A DNA stretch of 44,631 nt from Polaromonas sp. (GTDB lineage Bacteria > Pseudomonadota > Gammaproteobacteria > Burkholderiales > Burkholderiaceae_C). The DNA lies in contig JAJKJM010000072.1 of the NCBI GenBank assembly GCA_021153985.1, positions 1-44,631 of the forward strand, given 5' to 3'. Position numbers and translations under genes: made by a program. The first letter of the stretch is position 1. Every line of letters begins with the position of its first letter. Positions 32,640 to 41,318 of the stretch are shown here, piece after piece. The notes beneath the pieces are model-generated. The model was not told the DNA's origin. It ran no database searches and worked only from the letters and a program-made list of their open reading frames with translations.

Positions 32640-34406
32640 GTGGACCACGCGAACGATCTTTTCGGAAATCCGGCATTTCTGTCATGGCTGCCAGGAGAGA
32701 CCCTGTTCAGCCTGATTAGTCGTCACCATTACTTCTGGGGTCACGCGCTGTCTTCACGGACTTGTGAGCAGTTCTTCGACCACCCGCGTGCTGGGTCGCA
32801 ACATGATGTGCCAAGCCGGCTATCAAGCTTTGTAGCGGGTACAGCTGGATGTTTCGGCGGCGTCGAAAAGATCGCAATGAACCACACGTTGCTTTCGTAT
32901 TACGCCGCCTTTATTTCCGCGGAGGAGCTTGAAAACGCCGTCGCGTGCATGGCCGGCGACAGCGTCGCCCACCTTAAATTTCGGCTTGGCATCCTCACCA
33001 GTCGTTTCAGGGCCAATCACCCATTGAAGGCCTGTGAGGCCTGTATGAAGGACGACCGCACTACTTACGGCTGGGCCTACTGGCATATGGACCATCAGTA
33101 CCCTGGCGTATGGACATGCCAGAAGCATAGTCAGCAGCTCAGGGAGTCAACCCTCAAGGCCACAGGCGTTGAGCGATTCCAGTGGCATCTTCCCGATGAA
33201 AACCACTTTCGCGAGTGGCCCGCAGAAAAACGGAACGCCATGCTGGATGCGCGGACCCAGCTTCAAAGCCTGTCCTCCCAAGTGAGCGATTTGGTGTCTC
33301 AGGCATCCGTTCGCCGAATCGATACAGCTCGCTTGCATGAGGTCTACAGGGCCGAACTTGAGCGTCGCCAATGGGTGAGCAGTGGGGGCAATTTTCGGAT
33401 GCCTATGATCGCATCGAGCTTTCTTGGTTACGTGCAAAACCTGCGCGTTCTGCCTGAACTGGAGGCATTGCCGGCCTCAATGGATGAGGCCATAACCCAA
33501 TTGAGTCGCTTGTTGCGCCCACCCCGTAGTGGGACGCACCCCTTGCGACATCTGGTGCTGATCAATTGGCTTTTTGGATCCGCCGATGCCTTCTGGCATG
33601 CCTATTCGTCGGCGTTGAGTCGGTCCGCGCGCCGTCCCAAAGAAGTTCTATCAGTAGCGGGGCAAGCAGGATTGGCGAGCGACCCGCGGCATGGTCAATT
33701 AGTCGATCTACTGACAGTAGAGGGGCAGTCTGTGCGTATGGCGGCAAGGGCCGTCGGAATCGACGTTGGAACTGCGATGGCTTGGGCTGCCCAAGCGGGA
33801 CTGTCCGTTAGCAGGCGGCCTAAGAAGCTCGTGGGCGATGTGCGTGAGCAGGCCATGGCTAGGTTGAAAAACGGAGCAGACAAGGCGGTGGTTGCAAAGA
33901 ATGCGGATGTTTCCATTGTGACCATTACCAAGCTCCTGTTGAGTGAGGTCGGATTGCATGCTGCTTGGTGCCAGGCCCGAAAAATGCAGACTCAGGCCGC
34001 CGCGCGTAAAGCTTGGACGGATCTGCTGCAGACCCACCCTGGGCTTGGCGTCAAGCTCATGCGAGCCATGGATCCTGGAACCTACGCCTGGCTGTACCGA
34101 AATGACCGTACATGGCTTGAAGGTCATAAGCCAAATCGCCAAGCAATTACGACGGACCCGGGTGGGCCCCGCGTTTTATGGGACATGCGAGACCAGGCGC
34201 TCAGTGCCGAAGTTGATCGCGCGGTGCTAGAGCTCCGCCAGCATGTGGGTGCACGCCAACTCAAGCTCTGGCAGATATCTCAGGCTCTGCCGGCACTTAA
34301 AGCAAAACTGGCTGCCCTGGATCGCCTTCCATTGACCCGCCAAGCTCTCGACCGGGCGCTGCAGCGCCACGGCGGCGAAATGCGGAAGCCCGATTTGTTC
34401 GGTTAA
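32640..34406 (+). CDS. tnsD: long TniQ/TnsD-family target-selection protein
   Basis: Transposition target selector, presumably the protein that binds the glmS 3' end and recruits TnsC. From GTG 32640 the product is 588 residues. The N-terminal TniQ domain begins FLSWLPGETLFSLISRHH and includes a zinc finger with C132-x2-C135 and C160-x2-H163. The C-terminal half has repeated helix-turn-helix modules (SVRMAARAVGIDVGTAMAWA, KAVVAKNADVSIVTITKLL) and GTYAWLYRNDRTWLEGHKP, as in TnsD. An in-frame GTG at 32520 with an aagg site would add 40 residues that look non-coding, so the start is uncertain. Glycerophosphate-type targets cannot be excluded, but the position next to glmS supports a TnsD role. 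Confidence 0.83.
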   Translation: MDHANDLFGNPAFLSWLPGETLFSLISRHHYFWGHALSSRTCEQFFDHPRAGSQHDVPSRLSSFVAGTAGCFGGVEKIAMNHTLLSYYAAFISAEELENAVACMAGDSVAHLKFRLGILTSRFRANHPLKACEACMKDDRTTYGWAYWHMDHQYPGVWTCQKHSQQLRESTLKATGVERFQWHLPDENHFREWPAEKRNAMLDARTQLQSLSSQVSDLVSQASVRRIDTARLHEVYRAELERRQWVSSGGNFRMPMIASSFLGYVQNLRVLPELEALPASMDEAITQLSRLLRPPRSGTHPLRHLVLINWLFGSADAFWHAYSSALSRSARRPKEVLSVAGQAGLASDPRHGQLVDLLTVEGQSVRMAARAVGIDVGTAMAWAAQAGLSVSRRPKKLVGDVREQAMARLKNGADKAVVAKNADVSIVTITKLLLSEVGLHAAWCQARKMQTQAAARKAWTDLLQTHPGLGVKLMRAMDPGTYAWLYRNDRTWLEGHKPNRQAITTDPGGPRVLWDMRDQALSAEVDRAVLELRQHVGARQLKLWQISQALPALKAKLAALDRLPLTRQALDRALQRHGGEMRKPDLFG

Positions 34407-34442
34407 GAGGTGAAGGAAAGCTGCTGCTAGTTTCATATGACT

Positions 34443-34475
34443 ATGCATTTATGTGCTATGTTATGCTTTATGCAT
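34443..34475. promoter_or_regulatory. ATGCAT repeats at the HTH gene start
   Basis: ATGCAT occurs at 34443-34448 and 34470-34475, flanking ttatgtgctatgttatgctt; the second copy contains the HTH gene start codon. This is a likely autoregulatory operator of that HTH protein. Confidence 0.45.
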
Positions 34476-34824
34476 GAATGGGTTGAAGCTTAAAGCACGC
34501 ACCGAACGCGCCAGGCACATCTGCAAGACGCGCGGCATTACGCAGGCGCAAATCGCTGCTGATTTGGACGCCAGCCAATCCCAGATCAGCCGAATTCTCA
34601 AAGGAGAGGGATTGCGGGTCTCGCGCTTGGCAGAGGCGGTTTGTCTGTATGTCGAGAAATACGAGGGTGGGGTGACCGCCGACTCGGTCAGAGGCAACGA
34701 CGAGCTTGTGGATGCATTGACTTTTACGTGGGATGGCACTGCGGCCCATGCCCGATCTTTGTCACTCGTTATTCGGTCTCTTGCGGTTTTGAATCGCGGC
34801 TCCGAGCAAAAGGATGAAGCATGA
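34474..34824 (+). CDS. XRE-type HTH protein coupled to the second TniQ
   Basis: 116-residue DNA-binding protein. The N-terminal two thirds is a helix-turn-helix (LKARTERARHICKTRGITQA, QIAADLDASQSQISRILKGE); the C-terminal part (TWDGTAAHARSLSLVIRSL) is a short helical tail. ATG 34474 is used; the GTG at 34453 lies upstream within the repeat region. It overlaps the following tniQ gene in ATGA fashion, so the two proteins are made together. Besides ordinary regulation of transposition genes, it could act as the DNA-binding half of a second target-selection module, with the short TniQ as adaptor. Tn7-like elements carrying several TniQ selectors are known; this pairing is only inferred. Confidence 0.78.
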   Translation: MNGLKLKARTERARHICKTRGITQAQIAADLDASQSQISRILKGEGLRVSRLAEAVCLYVEKYEGGVTADSVRGNDELVDALTFTWDGTAAHARSLSLVIRSLAVLNRGSEQKDEA

Positions 34825-35765
34825 GTCCCGAAATGGTCCGTCCCTCTCCAATACCCGACGAACTTTCCAGTGGCTATTTCGGAAGAATCAAGAGATTAAA
34901 CGGCTACAAGACGGAGAAGGAAGTGTGGGAAAACATCCATCCAAAAGATGGGAGAGCGTTGCGCTGGAGCGAGCCGGTCTACCTGGAAGTGCTGGCGCTG
35001 GTGGCAGGACAGACGCCAGAAATGTTCATGCGAAATCATTCGATCTACGCGTGCAGAAGAGTCATTACCGCGGCCCGAGCGGAAAAATCATCTGGTTGGG
35101 CATTGGGCCATCGAGGCACACCGGGTTCGCGAGCGGAAATGCATTTTTGCGTTGAGTGCGCGAGAGAAGACAAATCATTCCATGGAGTCGGGATCTGGCG
35201 GCGTTCGCATCATTTCCCGGGTCAGGGTCGATGCTTCCGTCACAAATCAATTTTGCGTACGGCCAGCGATCCGTTGGCATATCTACTTGCGACTGATGAC
35301 TGCTTAGAGCAATCGACACCCATCGATCTGTCCGCTGACATCGAGTATGAAAAGAACGAATGTATCCAGCGCTTCTATGCGATCTACGAAGAGCTCGTGA
35401 TGCAAAGGACTCGAATCCACAGGATTAAGGTCGTTGAAACCATAATCAACCAAGCACAGATCAAGGGGTTTGATCCACGTTGTGCGAGACGCATCAAGGA
35501 TGGGAGTACAAGCATCCGGCCTATCGTCAATTACTTCAAGGGCGAATTTCCGGCGACCTGGCTAGCTGAGGTCCTGCCGGAACGAAGCGATCTATGGATT
35601 CCAGATTTGCTCCGACCAACGGTTCAATTGCCTCCTGCGGCGTACATTCTGGCACTAGCTGTCTTCTTTGATTCAGCGGAGGCCTCCGTGAACGCTCTGA
35701 TGGGAATTCCTATGGGTGGTACGCTTGCAGTGGAGCCAAGGCTAGGCGTATCATTGTCGAATTGA
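34821..35765 (+). CDS. second, short TniQ-family protein
   Basis: 314-residue TniQ-domain protein. The body starts IPDELSSGYFGRIKRLNGY and contains the zinc finger C110-x2-C113 ... C138-x2-H141 (FCVECAREDKSFHGVGIWRR). The C-terminal region (about 180-314) is much shorter than in the TnsD-like protein and lacks its repeated HTH modules, so it probably depends on a partner for DNA recognition, perhaps the HTH protein encoded just before. Cas genes or CRISPR arrays that could make it an RNA-guided adaptor are absent from the window. It converges with tnsC 63 bases downstream, an unusual arrangement for a Tn7-like core. Confidence 0.8.
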   Translation: MSPEMVRPSPIPDELSSGYFGRIKRLNGYKTEKEVWENIHPKDGRALRWSEPVYLEVLALVAGQTPEMFMRNHSIYACRRVITAARAEKSSGWALGHRGTPGSRAEMHFCVECAREDKSFHGVGIWRRSHHFPGQGRCFRHKSILRTASDPLAYLLATDDCLEQSTPIDLSADIEYEKNECIQRFYAIYEELVMQRTRIHRIKVVETIINQAQIKGFDPRCARRIKDGSTSIRPIVNYFKGEFPATWLAEVLPERSDLWIPDLLRPTVQLPPAAYILALAVFFDSAEASVNALMGIPMGGTLAVEPRLGVSLSN

Positions 35766-35828
35766 CGCAGACGGCTTAATCGCCGGAACTGAAAGGCGGT
35801 GTAAGTCGCTGCGATCACGGTCAACTCG

Positions 35829-37097
35829 TCACGCACTGCGCCACAAATCTCCCCAGTACTGCTGATCACGAGGCAGCAGGTCTTCATAGCGCTCCATGCG
35901 ACCAGGAGCGCCGCTGAGCAAAGCTGCTACCGCCGGGCCTACGGGCGCCAAGAATGTGGCGGCTGCGTAGTTAAGATCTGCTATCGTAAATTCACCCGAT
36001 TTTTTCGTCAACGCGACGCGCTGCCCGCAAACCCATAGCGCAATGATGATTCGCCGAATCCCTCCGGTGAGTTGAATGATCAGGCTGCGAACGTTCGCGT
36101 CGACGATCAGCGGTTTCTTGACGTATTGATAAACGCTTAGCGCTTTGGTGAAGTTTATGAAATTCGGATCTTCCGGATTTTCGAACCTCGTGAAGGCGTG
36201 GTAGCCCGATGTGGAAAAGCGCTGCGAATTGCTGAATCGTTTAGTGATGGCGGCCATACCGTCGGGCGTGCCTGACACGAGCAAGGCCGTCCGGCCTGAG
36301 TTCATAAAGGTCAGTAGCCACTTCAGGGATTCGTCGTCCGCGATTCTTAACTCGGGGATCTCTTCACCGGCCTTACGCTTTCTTCGCGCCTCCAGGGTTG
36401 GGATCTTGAAGAGATTCTGGATCTCGTCCAAGTGAAGGATGCCGAGAAAATGCGCATTGGCCACCTGTTGCCACTCCCGCAGCACCTTGGCGCCCGTGTA
36501 TGACTTCTGAGCGAGCGTCGTTCCGAACCGATTTCCACCGGTGAAGTGATCCCAATCTTCCATAAGCCTGGCGCCCAATTCAGCTGATTTACCGCCGGCG
36601 GGAACATCGATGCTCTGGTAGGTTACCTGGTAGTGGGGCCCCACCAGGCGGGGGAACGTCTCATGGGGAATGATCTGCCCGGGAAACAAGCGCAGGCATC
36701 CATGGATGGCGTCCGATTTGCCGGTGCCGGAATGCCCCGTTACCGCGGCTGCAAAAGCGCGGGGGATGGGTGAATGGCAGGGTAATCCGCCATATAAAGC
36801 CGCCCAGGTTGCAGGATGAGACGGGTCGTTATTTTTGTAGCATTGCCTGATCATGAGGTCTGATGTTTGCTGAAGTCTTATTTCTTCGATATCCGGAAAA
36901 TGAAATTCCTTGAGCTCATACAGCATGTGTCTAGCGATTTCGGATGGTATGTCCCCCATGCCTCGAGGCACCCTGGGCGCCCGAGCCAGCCGAACGGTGG
37001 CTTCACCTTGTGTGAGAATCGGCCCCAGCGCGTCGACGAGGATGCATCCCTCGTAGGGGTTGAAAATGAGCGACGAGGCAGCTTTGGAGTCACTCAT
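35829..37097 (-). CDS. tnsC: TnsC-like AAA+ transposition regulator
   Basis: ATPase that passes target information from TniQ proteins to the transposase. The 422-residue product has Walker A GHSGTGKSDA (121-130), Walker B ILHLDEIQNLF (D224/E225) and a sensor motif TALLVSGTPDG. It is shorter than Tn7 TnsC (about 555 residues, from memory) but complete. The AAA module is followed by a small C-terminal helical region. It starts inside the end of tnsB with an eight-base overlap, so tnsA-tnsB-tnsC form one coupled operon, transcribed toward glmS. Confidence 0.88.
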   Translation of the reverse strand: MSDSKAASSLIFNPYEGCILVDALGPILTQGEATVRLARAPRVPRGMGDIPSEIARHMLYELKEFHFPDIEEIRLQQTSDLMIRQCYKNNDPSHPATWAALYGGLPCHSPIPRAFAAAVTGHSGTGKSDAIHGCLRLFPGQIIPHETFPRLVGPHYQVTYQSIDVPAGGKSAELGARLMEDWDHFTGGNRFGTTLAQKSYTGAKVLREWQQVANAHFLGILHLDEIQNLFKIPTLEARRKRKAGEEIPELRIADDESLKWLLTFMNSGRTALLVSGTPDGMAAITKRFSNSQRFSTSGYHAFTRFENPEDPNFINFTKALSVYQYVKKPLIVDANVRSLIIQLTGGIRRIIIALWVCGQRVALTKKSGEFTIADLNYAAATFLAPVGPAVAALLSGAPGRMERYEDLLPRDQQYWGDLWRSA

Positions 37098-39342
37098 TGC
37101 TGGTTACCTCGAACAGCTGGCTCACGAGGGCTGCGTGGGCTTCCCCTGCCTCGTCCCGGAGCCGCTCCCGGACCTTGGCCTCAGAGTTTCCTTCGGCAAT
37201 CGCGGAGTTGGCAACTTCCATGAGTCGCGCCTCGGTGATCGACGGCGTAGTCCCGTAAGCGCATGAGAGCGCCTCCGCAGTCAGCTTCTTGGAGTTGGCA
37301 AACAAGGCCTCAATCCGCGCGAGGCTATCGATAGCTTCCATGGTCCTCAGGTGCTGATTGGCAGGGTCTCCCATTTGCGTGAAGGCGATAACATCTGCCA
37401 TCTCATCATAGGTCGCCTCTGCGGACGTTTTAGCCTGGTCAGAAATGCTCAAATCCAGCAAGCCCTCATGGCCTGCGTGTGGGGTCCAGATGCGTTTAAC
37501 TGGTCCGGGATAGAAATGGGCAGGAATGTCCCAGCCGCCGTGATTGCGGGCGATCGTGCTCCACTGTTCAGCTTCAATCACTGGCGACTGGTAGTCGTTG
37601 CCTCTGAACACAACACTAGAGCGACCGACCCGGGCCTTATCTGAAGGCAGCAGCTGGGTGATCAGATCGGCCTGTGGGATCGCGCGCGTGTATGCGATGC
37701 CCATCTCGTGTCCCCAGCGCCAAAGGCCTGCGGGTGAGGGGTAGACACCCGCTGCGGCCATGTGCATATCGCAGCGATGGGAACGATCGGCCGTCAAGTT
37801 GTAGTTGGTGAAAATCTCATGGAGGTATCGCACATACTCCGCGACGGTCAATCCGCTTCCGGCAGGGTTCGATTTTCGCAATTCGAACTCCTTCCGGCGA
37901 GCGTCCATGGTCCCCGGGGCAAACATGAACTGCTTATCTTTGGCGATGCGGTGCAGTACCTCCACCAGACCTTTGAGGTCAGGGCGATAGGCAGCCGCGT
38001 ATGCCAGGCTGAAACGCAATTGAAGGGAAGTGAAGCTCGCGCCCTTGGACAGGTACCCTCCACGATCGCACATCAGCCGGTAGCACAAGCTGGGGTATGG
38101 CAGCAGGCACCGGACTGGCTCATATCCCCACATATCGCCTATCAATCCGGGATTGGCTGCGGCATTGAAGATGCTGATCTTTGCAGTCGCCCAACTGGGG
38201 CCGGTGAGACAGACGTAAAACCCCACCACCGCCGTAGACCATACGTCCACGACAACATAAACGATGGGGCGCCCCACGATCCACGTTCGATTGATGGATG
38301 ACAGAAGATAGATATCTCCGACAGTGGAGTCGATCGCCCAGGTATGCCCCGGGCCAGAAACACCGCGCCAGTTTCTAGCCTTCAGGCCTCGCAGGGATCG
38401 GTTGAAATGCCCTATGGTGGTCTTTTGAAGGATTTTCTCAATGGTGTTGTAGTGGGTCTCCAACAAGCGCTTGACTTGACGGTAGTTTGGATACTCCCCG
38501 AGCTTTGGTTTCTCGCCGATGAACACACCGTTCTTAAAGGAGTACTTGAGGCAGAAGTTACTTTTCAAAATTAACTCGTAACGCTTCCTCATAGTTGGTT
38601 TGATGGCTTTCAACTTGAGAGCTTTGTCAGCGGAGATGATCCGTTCACGCCAAGCCGTAGACATGCCCGGTTGTTCGGAAGGAATGATCTCGCCGGTGGC
38701 GGCCTGAGTGACCCTCTGTTTCGCGTCCTTTTTCCCAGGTTTATAACGACCGCCCTGGTCTACTGGTCTTGGTACGCCCTTCGCCCCACACATGAAACGC
38801 CTTGGCTTCAAGCTGGTCTCGCTGATCCCAAATCGGCACAAGGTCGACCACTGCTTGTATAAATAATTTCGACTTAAGTTGGTCCGTGCGCGGGCTTCCC
38901 TGATCAAGCCACCCAAGCCGCCATGCATCAGGATCGACTCTGTCAGAAAGGGAATATCCAAAAAGTTGCGCATGGCATCCTTGCGGATCGTGAACTCATC
39001 CTTCGACTTCTGGCATGTCAGCTCCCTAAAATATTCGGCTTCGCGTTCCAGGTCAACAATGCTGAGTTTGTGCTCACGCTCCATGACAGTAAGATCTTCA
39101 GTGTCGAACGTGATGAGTTTTCCGATCAGCGGCAGTGGAGCCCTCTTCGGAAGACGTCGCTTTTTCTTCACTCTGGAGACTACTTTCCGGACGTTCGATG
39201 GCTGGCCAAATTCTTGTATGCAGACAACGATAGTTTTCTTTGCCACAGGCTCAGCAACAATCACTCTGTAGATCCCGCTTGGGGCGAATTGATTGGGCGA
39301 GTCCCCCGTGATCTGAAAAGTCTGGTTGTGAATCAGAGCCAT
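37090..39342 (-). CDS. tnsB: TnsB-like DDE transposase
   Basis: Catalytic transposase that binds the repeated sites at the element ends and joins 3' ends to target DNA. From ATG 39342, preceded on its strand by gggaggt, the product is 750 residues. The RNase H-like core has D338 (HTWAIDST), D426 (YRLMCDRGG) and E461 (KGLVEVLHRIAKDK). The spacing of 88 and 35 residues equals that I remember for Tn7 TnsB, a strong sign that it is active. N-terminal HTH DNA-binding regions and a C-terminal part that would contact TnsC are present. The longer frame from 39423 overlaps tnsA and is not used. Confidence 0.92.
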   Translation of the reverse strand: MALIHNQTFQITGDSPNQFAPSGIYRVIVAEPVAKKTIVVCIQEFGQPSNVRKVVSRVKKKRRLPKRAPLPLIGKLITFDTEDLTVMEREHKLSIVDLEREAEYFRELTCQKSKDEFTIRKDAMRNFLDIPFLTESILMHGGLGGLIREARARTNLSRNYLYKQWSTLCRFGISETSLKPRRFMCGAKGVPRPVDQGGRYKPGKKDAKQRVTQAATGEIIPSEQPGMSTAWRERIISADKALKLKAIKPTMRKRYELILKSNFCLKYSFKNGVFIGEKPKLGEYPNYRQVKRLLETHYNTIEKILQKTTIGHFNRSLRGLKARNWRGVSGPGHTWAIDSTVGDIYLLSSINRTWIVGRPIVYVVVDVWSTAVVGFYVCLTGPSWATAKISIFNAAANPGLIGDMWGYEPVRCLLPYPSLCYRLMCDRGGYLSKGASFTSLQLRFSLAYAAAYRPDLKGLVEVLHRIAKDKQFMFAPGTMDARRKEFELRKSNPAGSGLTVAEYVRYLHEIFTNYNLTADRSHRCDMHMAAAGVYPSPAGLWRWGHEMGIAYTRAIPQADLITQLLPSDKARVGRSSVVFRGNDYQSPVIEAEQWSTIARNHGGWDIPAHFYPGPVKRIWTPHAGHEGLLDLSISDQAKTSAEATYDEMADVIAFTQMGDPANQHLRTMEAIDSLARIEALFANSKKLTAEALSCAYGTTPSITEARLMEVANSAIAEGNSEAKVRERLRDEAGEAHAALVSQLFEVTSNE

Positions 39343-40223
39343 GCCGACCTCCCTGATGCAACCGGATTCAGATTCGAAAATTCTTCGGGTCGCAGCAATT
39401 GAATAGGCAAGTGAGGTCGCCATCCCCGCCTTAAATCAAGTGGTAATTCGCCCAGCCAAACGCTTTGCCAGAATGCGCAGTGTGCTGCATGGGGATTCTT
39501 CAAGCTGCTTGTGATTGCGTTCAGGGTAAAAGTCAGGCTGTGCCCGACACAGCGTTGTGCCGTGCTGACGGCAATTTCTCGATCAGATGCGGGAGCCGGC
39601 AAGTCGAGTCCCCAGGGTGCAATGCGGCAGAGCGTTTCGGCGACAGATGCTTCATAAATCTCGGGCGTAATTAAAAGCCAAGTGACGCCTCGCGATGACC
39701 AATAAGCTTCCTCTACTCGCATCTTCTCCCGGTCGCGTTTGCTGAGATCGCCGTTTGCCTTGACTGATATGGCCAATAGTTTTTTGTGAAGCCCATTCGT
39801 GAGAAACAGCACCTGATCTGTGGTCATTTCCCAGTCGCTTGATTGGCCATGGCCGTGAACGCGAGGGTGCGTCACTCCGAGCGACCTGCATATCGATAAA
39901 GTGCCCGGAAATAGGCCGTGCGGAGCCCGGACGTCATAGGCATGCATCTCGTGCGGCGCATCGTCGCGAGACAACTTGAACTGCTCGCGCGCATCGCTGA
40001 GATTTGGAAGCATGGTTGCAAACAGCAGCGCGTTGAACTCCTTGTCCGAAAGCAATTCACGATGCCTGCCGCGCCACACCGCCAAGTGCGACCGACCTTG
40101 GCTCCCGGGGTCACTACGTCCTACTCTGTGCCACGGAATGAAGTTTTCAAAAGTGCCGGCCCCGCGGCCTTGGGCAAAAAAATACGCCAGTAACTTTGGT
40201 GTAAACCTTTTTTGGGTACGCAT
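39333..40223 (-). CDS. tnsA: TnsA-like endonuclease
   Basis: Restriction-like endonuclease that cuts the 5' strands at the transposon ends, allowing cut-and-paste movement together with TnsB. The 296-residue product has the catalytic set E62 (LLSDKEFNALL), D136 (EMTTDQVLFL) and K155 (LLAISVKANGDL), arranged as in Tn7 TnsA, followed by EEAYWSSRGVTWLLITPE, where the C-terminal domain begins. ATG 40223 has an aagggg site; GTG 40226 is the alternative. The stop overlaps the tnsB start by ten bases. Presence of TnsA makes this a Tn7-type cut-and-paste element. It is the transposition gene farthest from glmS. Confidence 0.9.
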   Translation of the reverse strand: MRTQKRFTPKLLAYFFAQGRGAGTFENFIPWHRVGRSDPGSQGRSHLAVWRGRHRELLSDKEFNALLFATMLPNLSDAREQFKLSRDDAPHEMHAYDVRAPHGLFPGTLSICRSLGVTHPRVHGHGQSSDWEMTTDQVLFLTNGLHKKLLAISVKANGDLSKRDREKMRVEEAYWSSRGVTWLLITPEIYEASVAETLCRIAPWGLDLPAPASDREIAVSTAQRCVGHSLTFTLNAITSSLKNPHAAHCAFWQSVWLGELPLDLRRGWRPHLPIQLLRPEEFSNLNPVASGRSAWL

Positions 40224-40366
40224 CACATTCCCCTTCGCTCGCGCGCGCAGATCCCTGCTAGCTGACGAGCAAAAAATTTAGAAAAAGGGGGATTGACGGT
40301 GCCTGATTGGTTCCGTAAACTACAGGCTGCTATTGAAACAGCTGGGTCTCCCCCAACGAGAACAGC

Positions 40367-40406
40367 AAAAACGGCGTGCGATTTGCGAGATCACACGCCG
40401 TTTTTT
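40367..40406. terminator. bidirectional intrinsic terminator outside tnsA
   Basis: AAAAACGGCGTG, a 15-base loop, then CACGCCGTTTTT with further T. The symmetric A and T tracts allow function in both directions. It lies about 140 bases upstream of tnsA and may mark the edge of the element by shielding tnsA from flanking transcription. Confidence 0.75.
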
Positions 40407-41000
40407 ATGAGTCAATGGATATTCATACCGACTCCTTATGTTGGATAGTCAATAAGTCAATGCACGAGCCGAATCGTCAACTCGACAAATGTCTCCTGTG
40501 CTTCGGAGATTGAGGACGTCTGTCGGTATGCTTGAATTATTTGGCCGTGCCTTTTCAATGTTTAGAAGCTTATTGAGCACGTAGACGCAGGTCAAATATG
40601 CAATTCTGCGTCGTAATATCCAATACGGCAAAACAATGATCTTTAGCGTGCAAGCCTTCTGACGACGCGGTCGATAGGTGCCTCCGACTTCTTCATTGAG
40701 AACCCATACCATTGAGTTGGGCGCAGTCTGCGACCTATCTTTCGCAGAATCAGTTCACGACGAAATTTCCTCGTTGAAATTGGCGGATATTTATTTTGTA
40801 AATGTGGAAGTTACAGCGAATACCGATCTGAATGTCAGGCTGGCCTAAGCCACGCCAGACTTGACCTTTAGATCACCGGCACCTCTAAACACCCAATAAG
40901 CAATATCGGTAATACCTCTTTGCTTATCCGACTTCAGATTTCACTTGCAGCGCGCGCGGGTTCCCGGTAACTTGTGATGACGTCTGAAAGGATCTTCATC
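40407..41000. other. gene-poor region outside tnsA (expected transposon end)
   Basis: No gene is evident. AGTCAA motifs repeat at about 40410, 40447, 40454 and 40475 (tgagtcaatgg, atagtcaataagtcaatgc, tcgtcaactc) and might be degenerate TnsB sites, but none matches the TAAAGTCGTAAACA sites near glmS in inverted orientation. The real end could be here or further right. Confidence 0.35.
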
Positions 41001-41261
41001 ATGCGAACTCCCGCCGATCTGTCAGTGGTTGAGCGTGAGCGCCGCGTCGGTCTGGTCAAGCTCATTGGCCAGGTTGAGTCGATAGTCCAAGAGTCGGGCG
41101 AACTCGAAGGATTTACTGCCGCCCAGTGGTTCAACGACTGGATCACGCGGCCAGTTCTTGCCCTGGGAGGACGTAAACCCGAAGAGCTTCTGGACACTCT
41201 GGAAGGTCGAGAGGCGGTCTCGAAGCTCCTCGCTCAAATGGAGTCAAGCGCCTTCGCATAA
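41001..41261 (+). CDS. MbcA/ParS/Xre antitoxin-like protein (DUF2384)
   Basis: 86-residue protein with the DUF2384 core: FTAAQWFNDWITRPVLALGGRKPEEL followed by LEGREAVSKLLAQMESSAFA. In complete systems such proteins neutralise a RES-domain NAD-degrading toxin encoded alongside. No RES gene is present here, so this is an orphan. ATG 41001 with an aaagga site is preferred over ATG 40977. The preceding HTH found in many full-length relatives is missing, leaving only the toxin-binding domain. Confidence 0.78.
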   Translation: MRTPADLSVVERERRVGLVKLIGQVESIVQESGELEGFTAAQWFNDWITRPVLALGGRKPEELLDTLEGREAVSKLLAQMESSAFA

Positions 41262-41318
41262 AAGCTGCCAAAAGTCAGCGTTCATCCCATTTTTCTCGCG
41301 CCCAGCAAGAGCTCAAAA

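Noticed and set aside
40196..40325. GTAAAC motifs near tnsA (at about 40201 and 40315) as TnsB sites
   Set aside because: They point in the same direction as the glmS-side sites rather than inverted and share only six or seven bases.
40310..40345. GTTCCGTAAACTACAGGCTG and following CTATTGAAAC look like a single CRISPR repeat ending in ATTGAAAC
   Set aside because: There is only one copy, no spacers, no internal stem and no cas genes in the window, so it is treated as chance.
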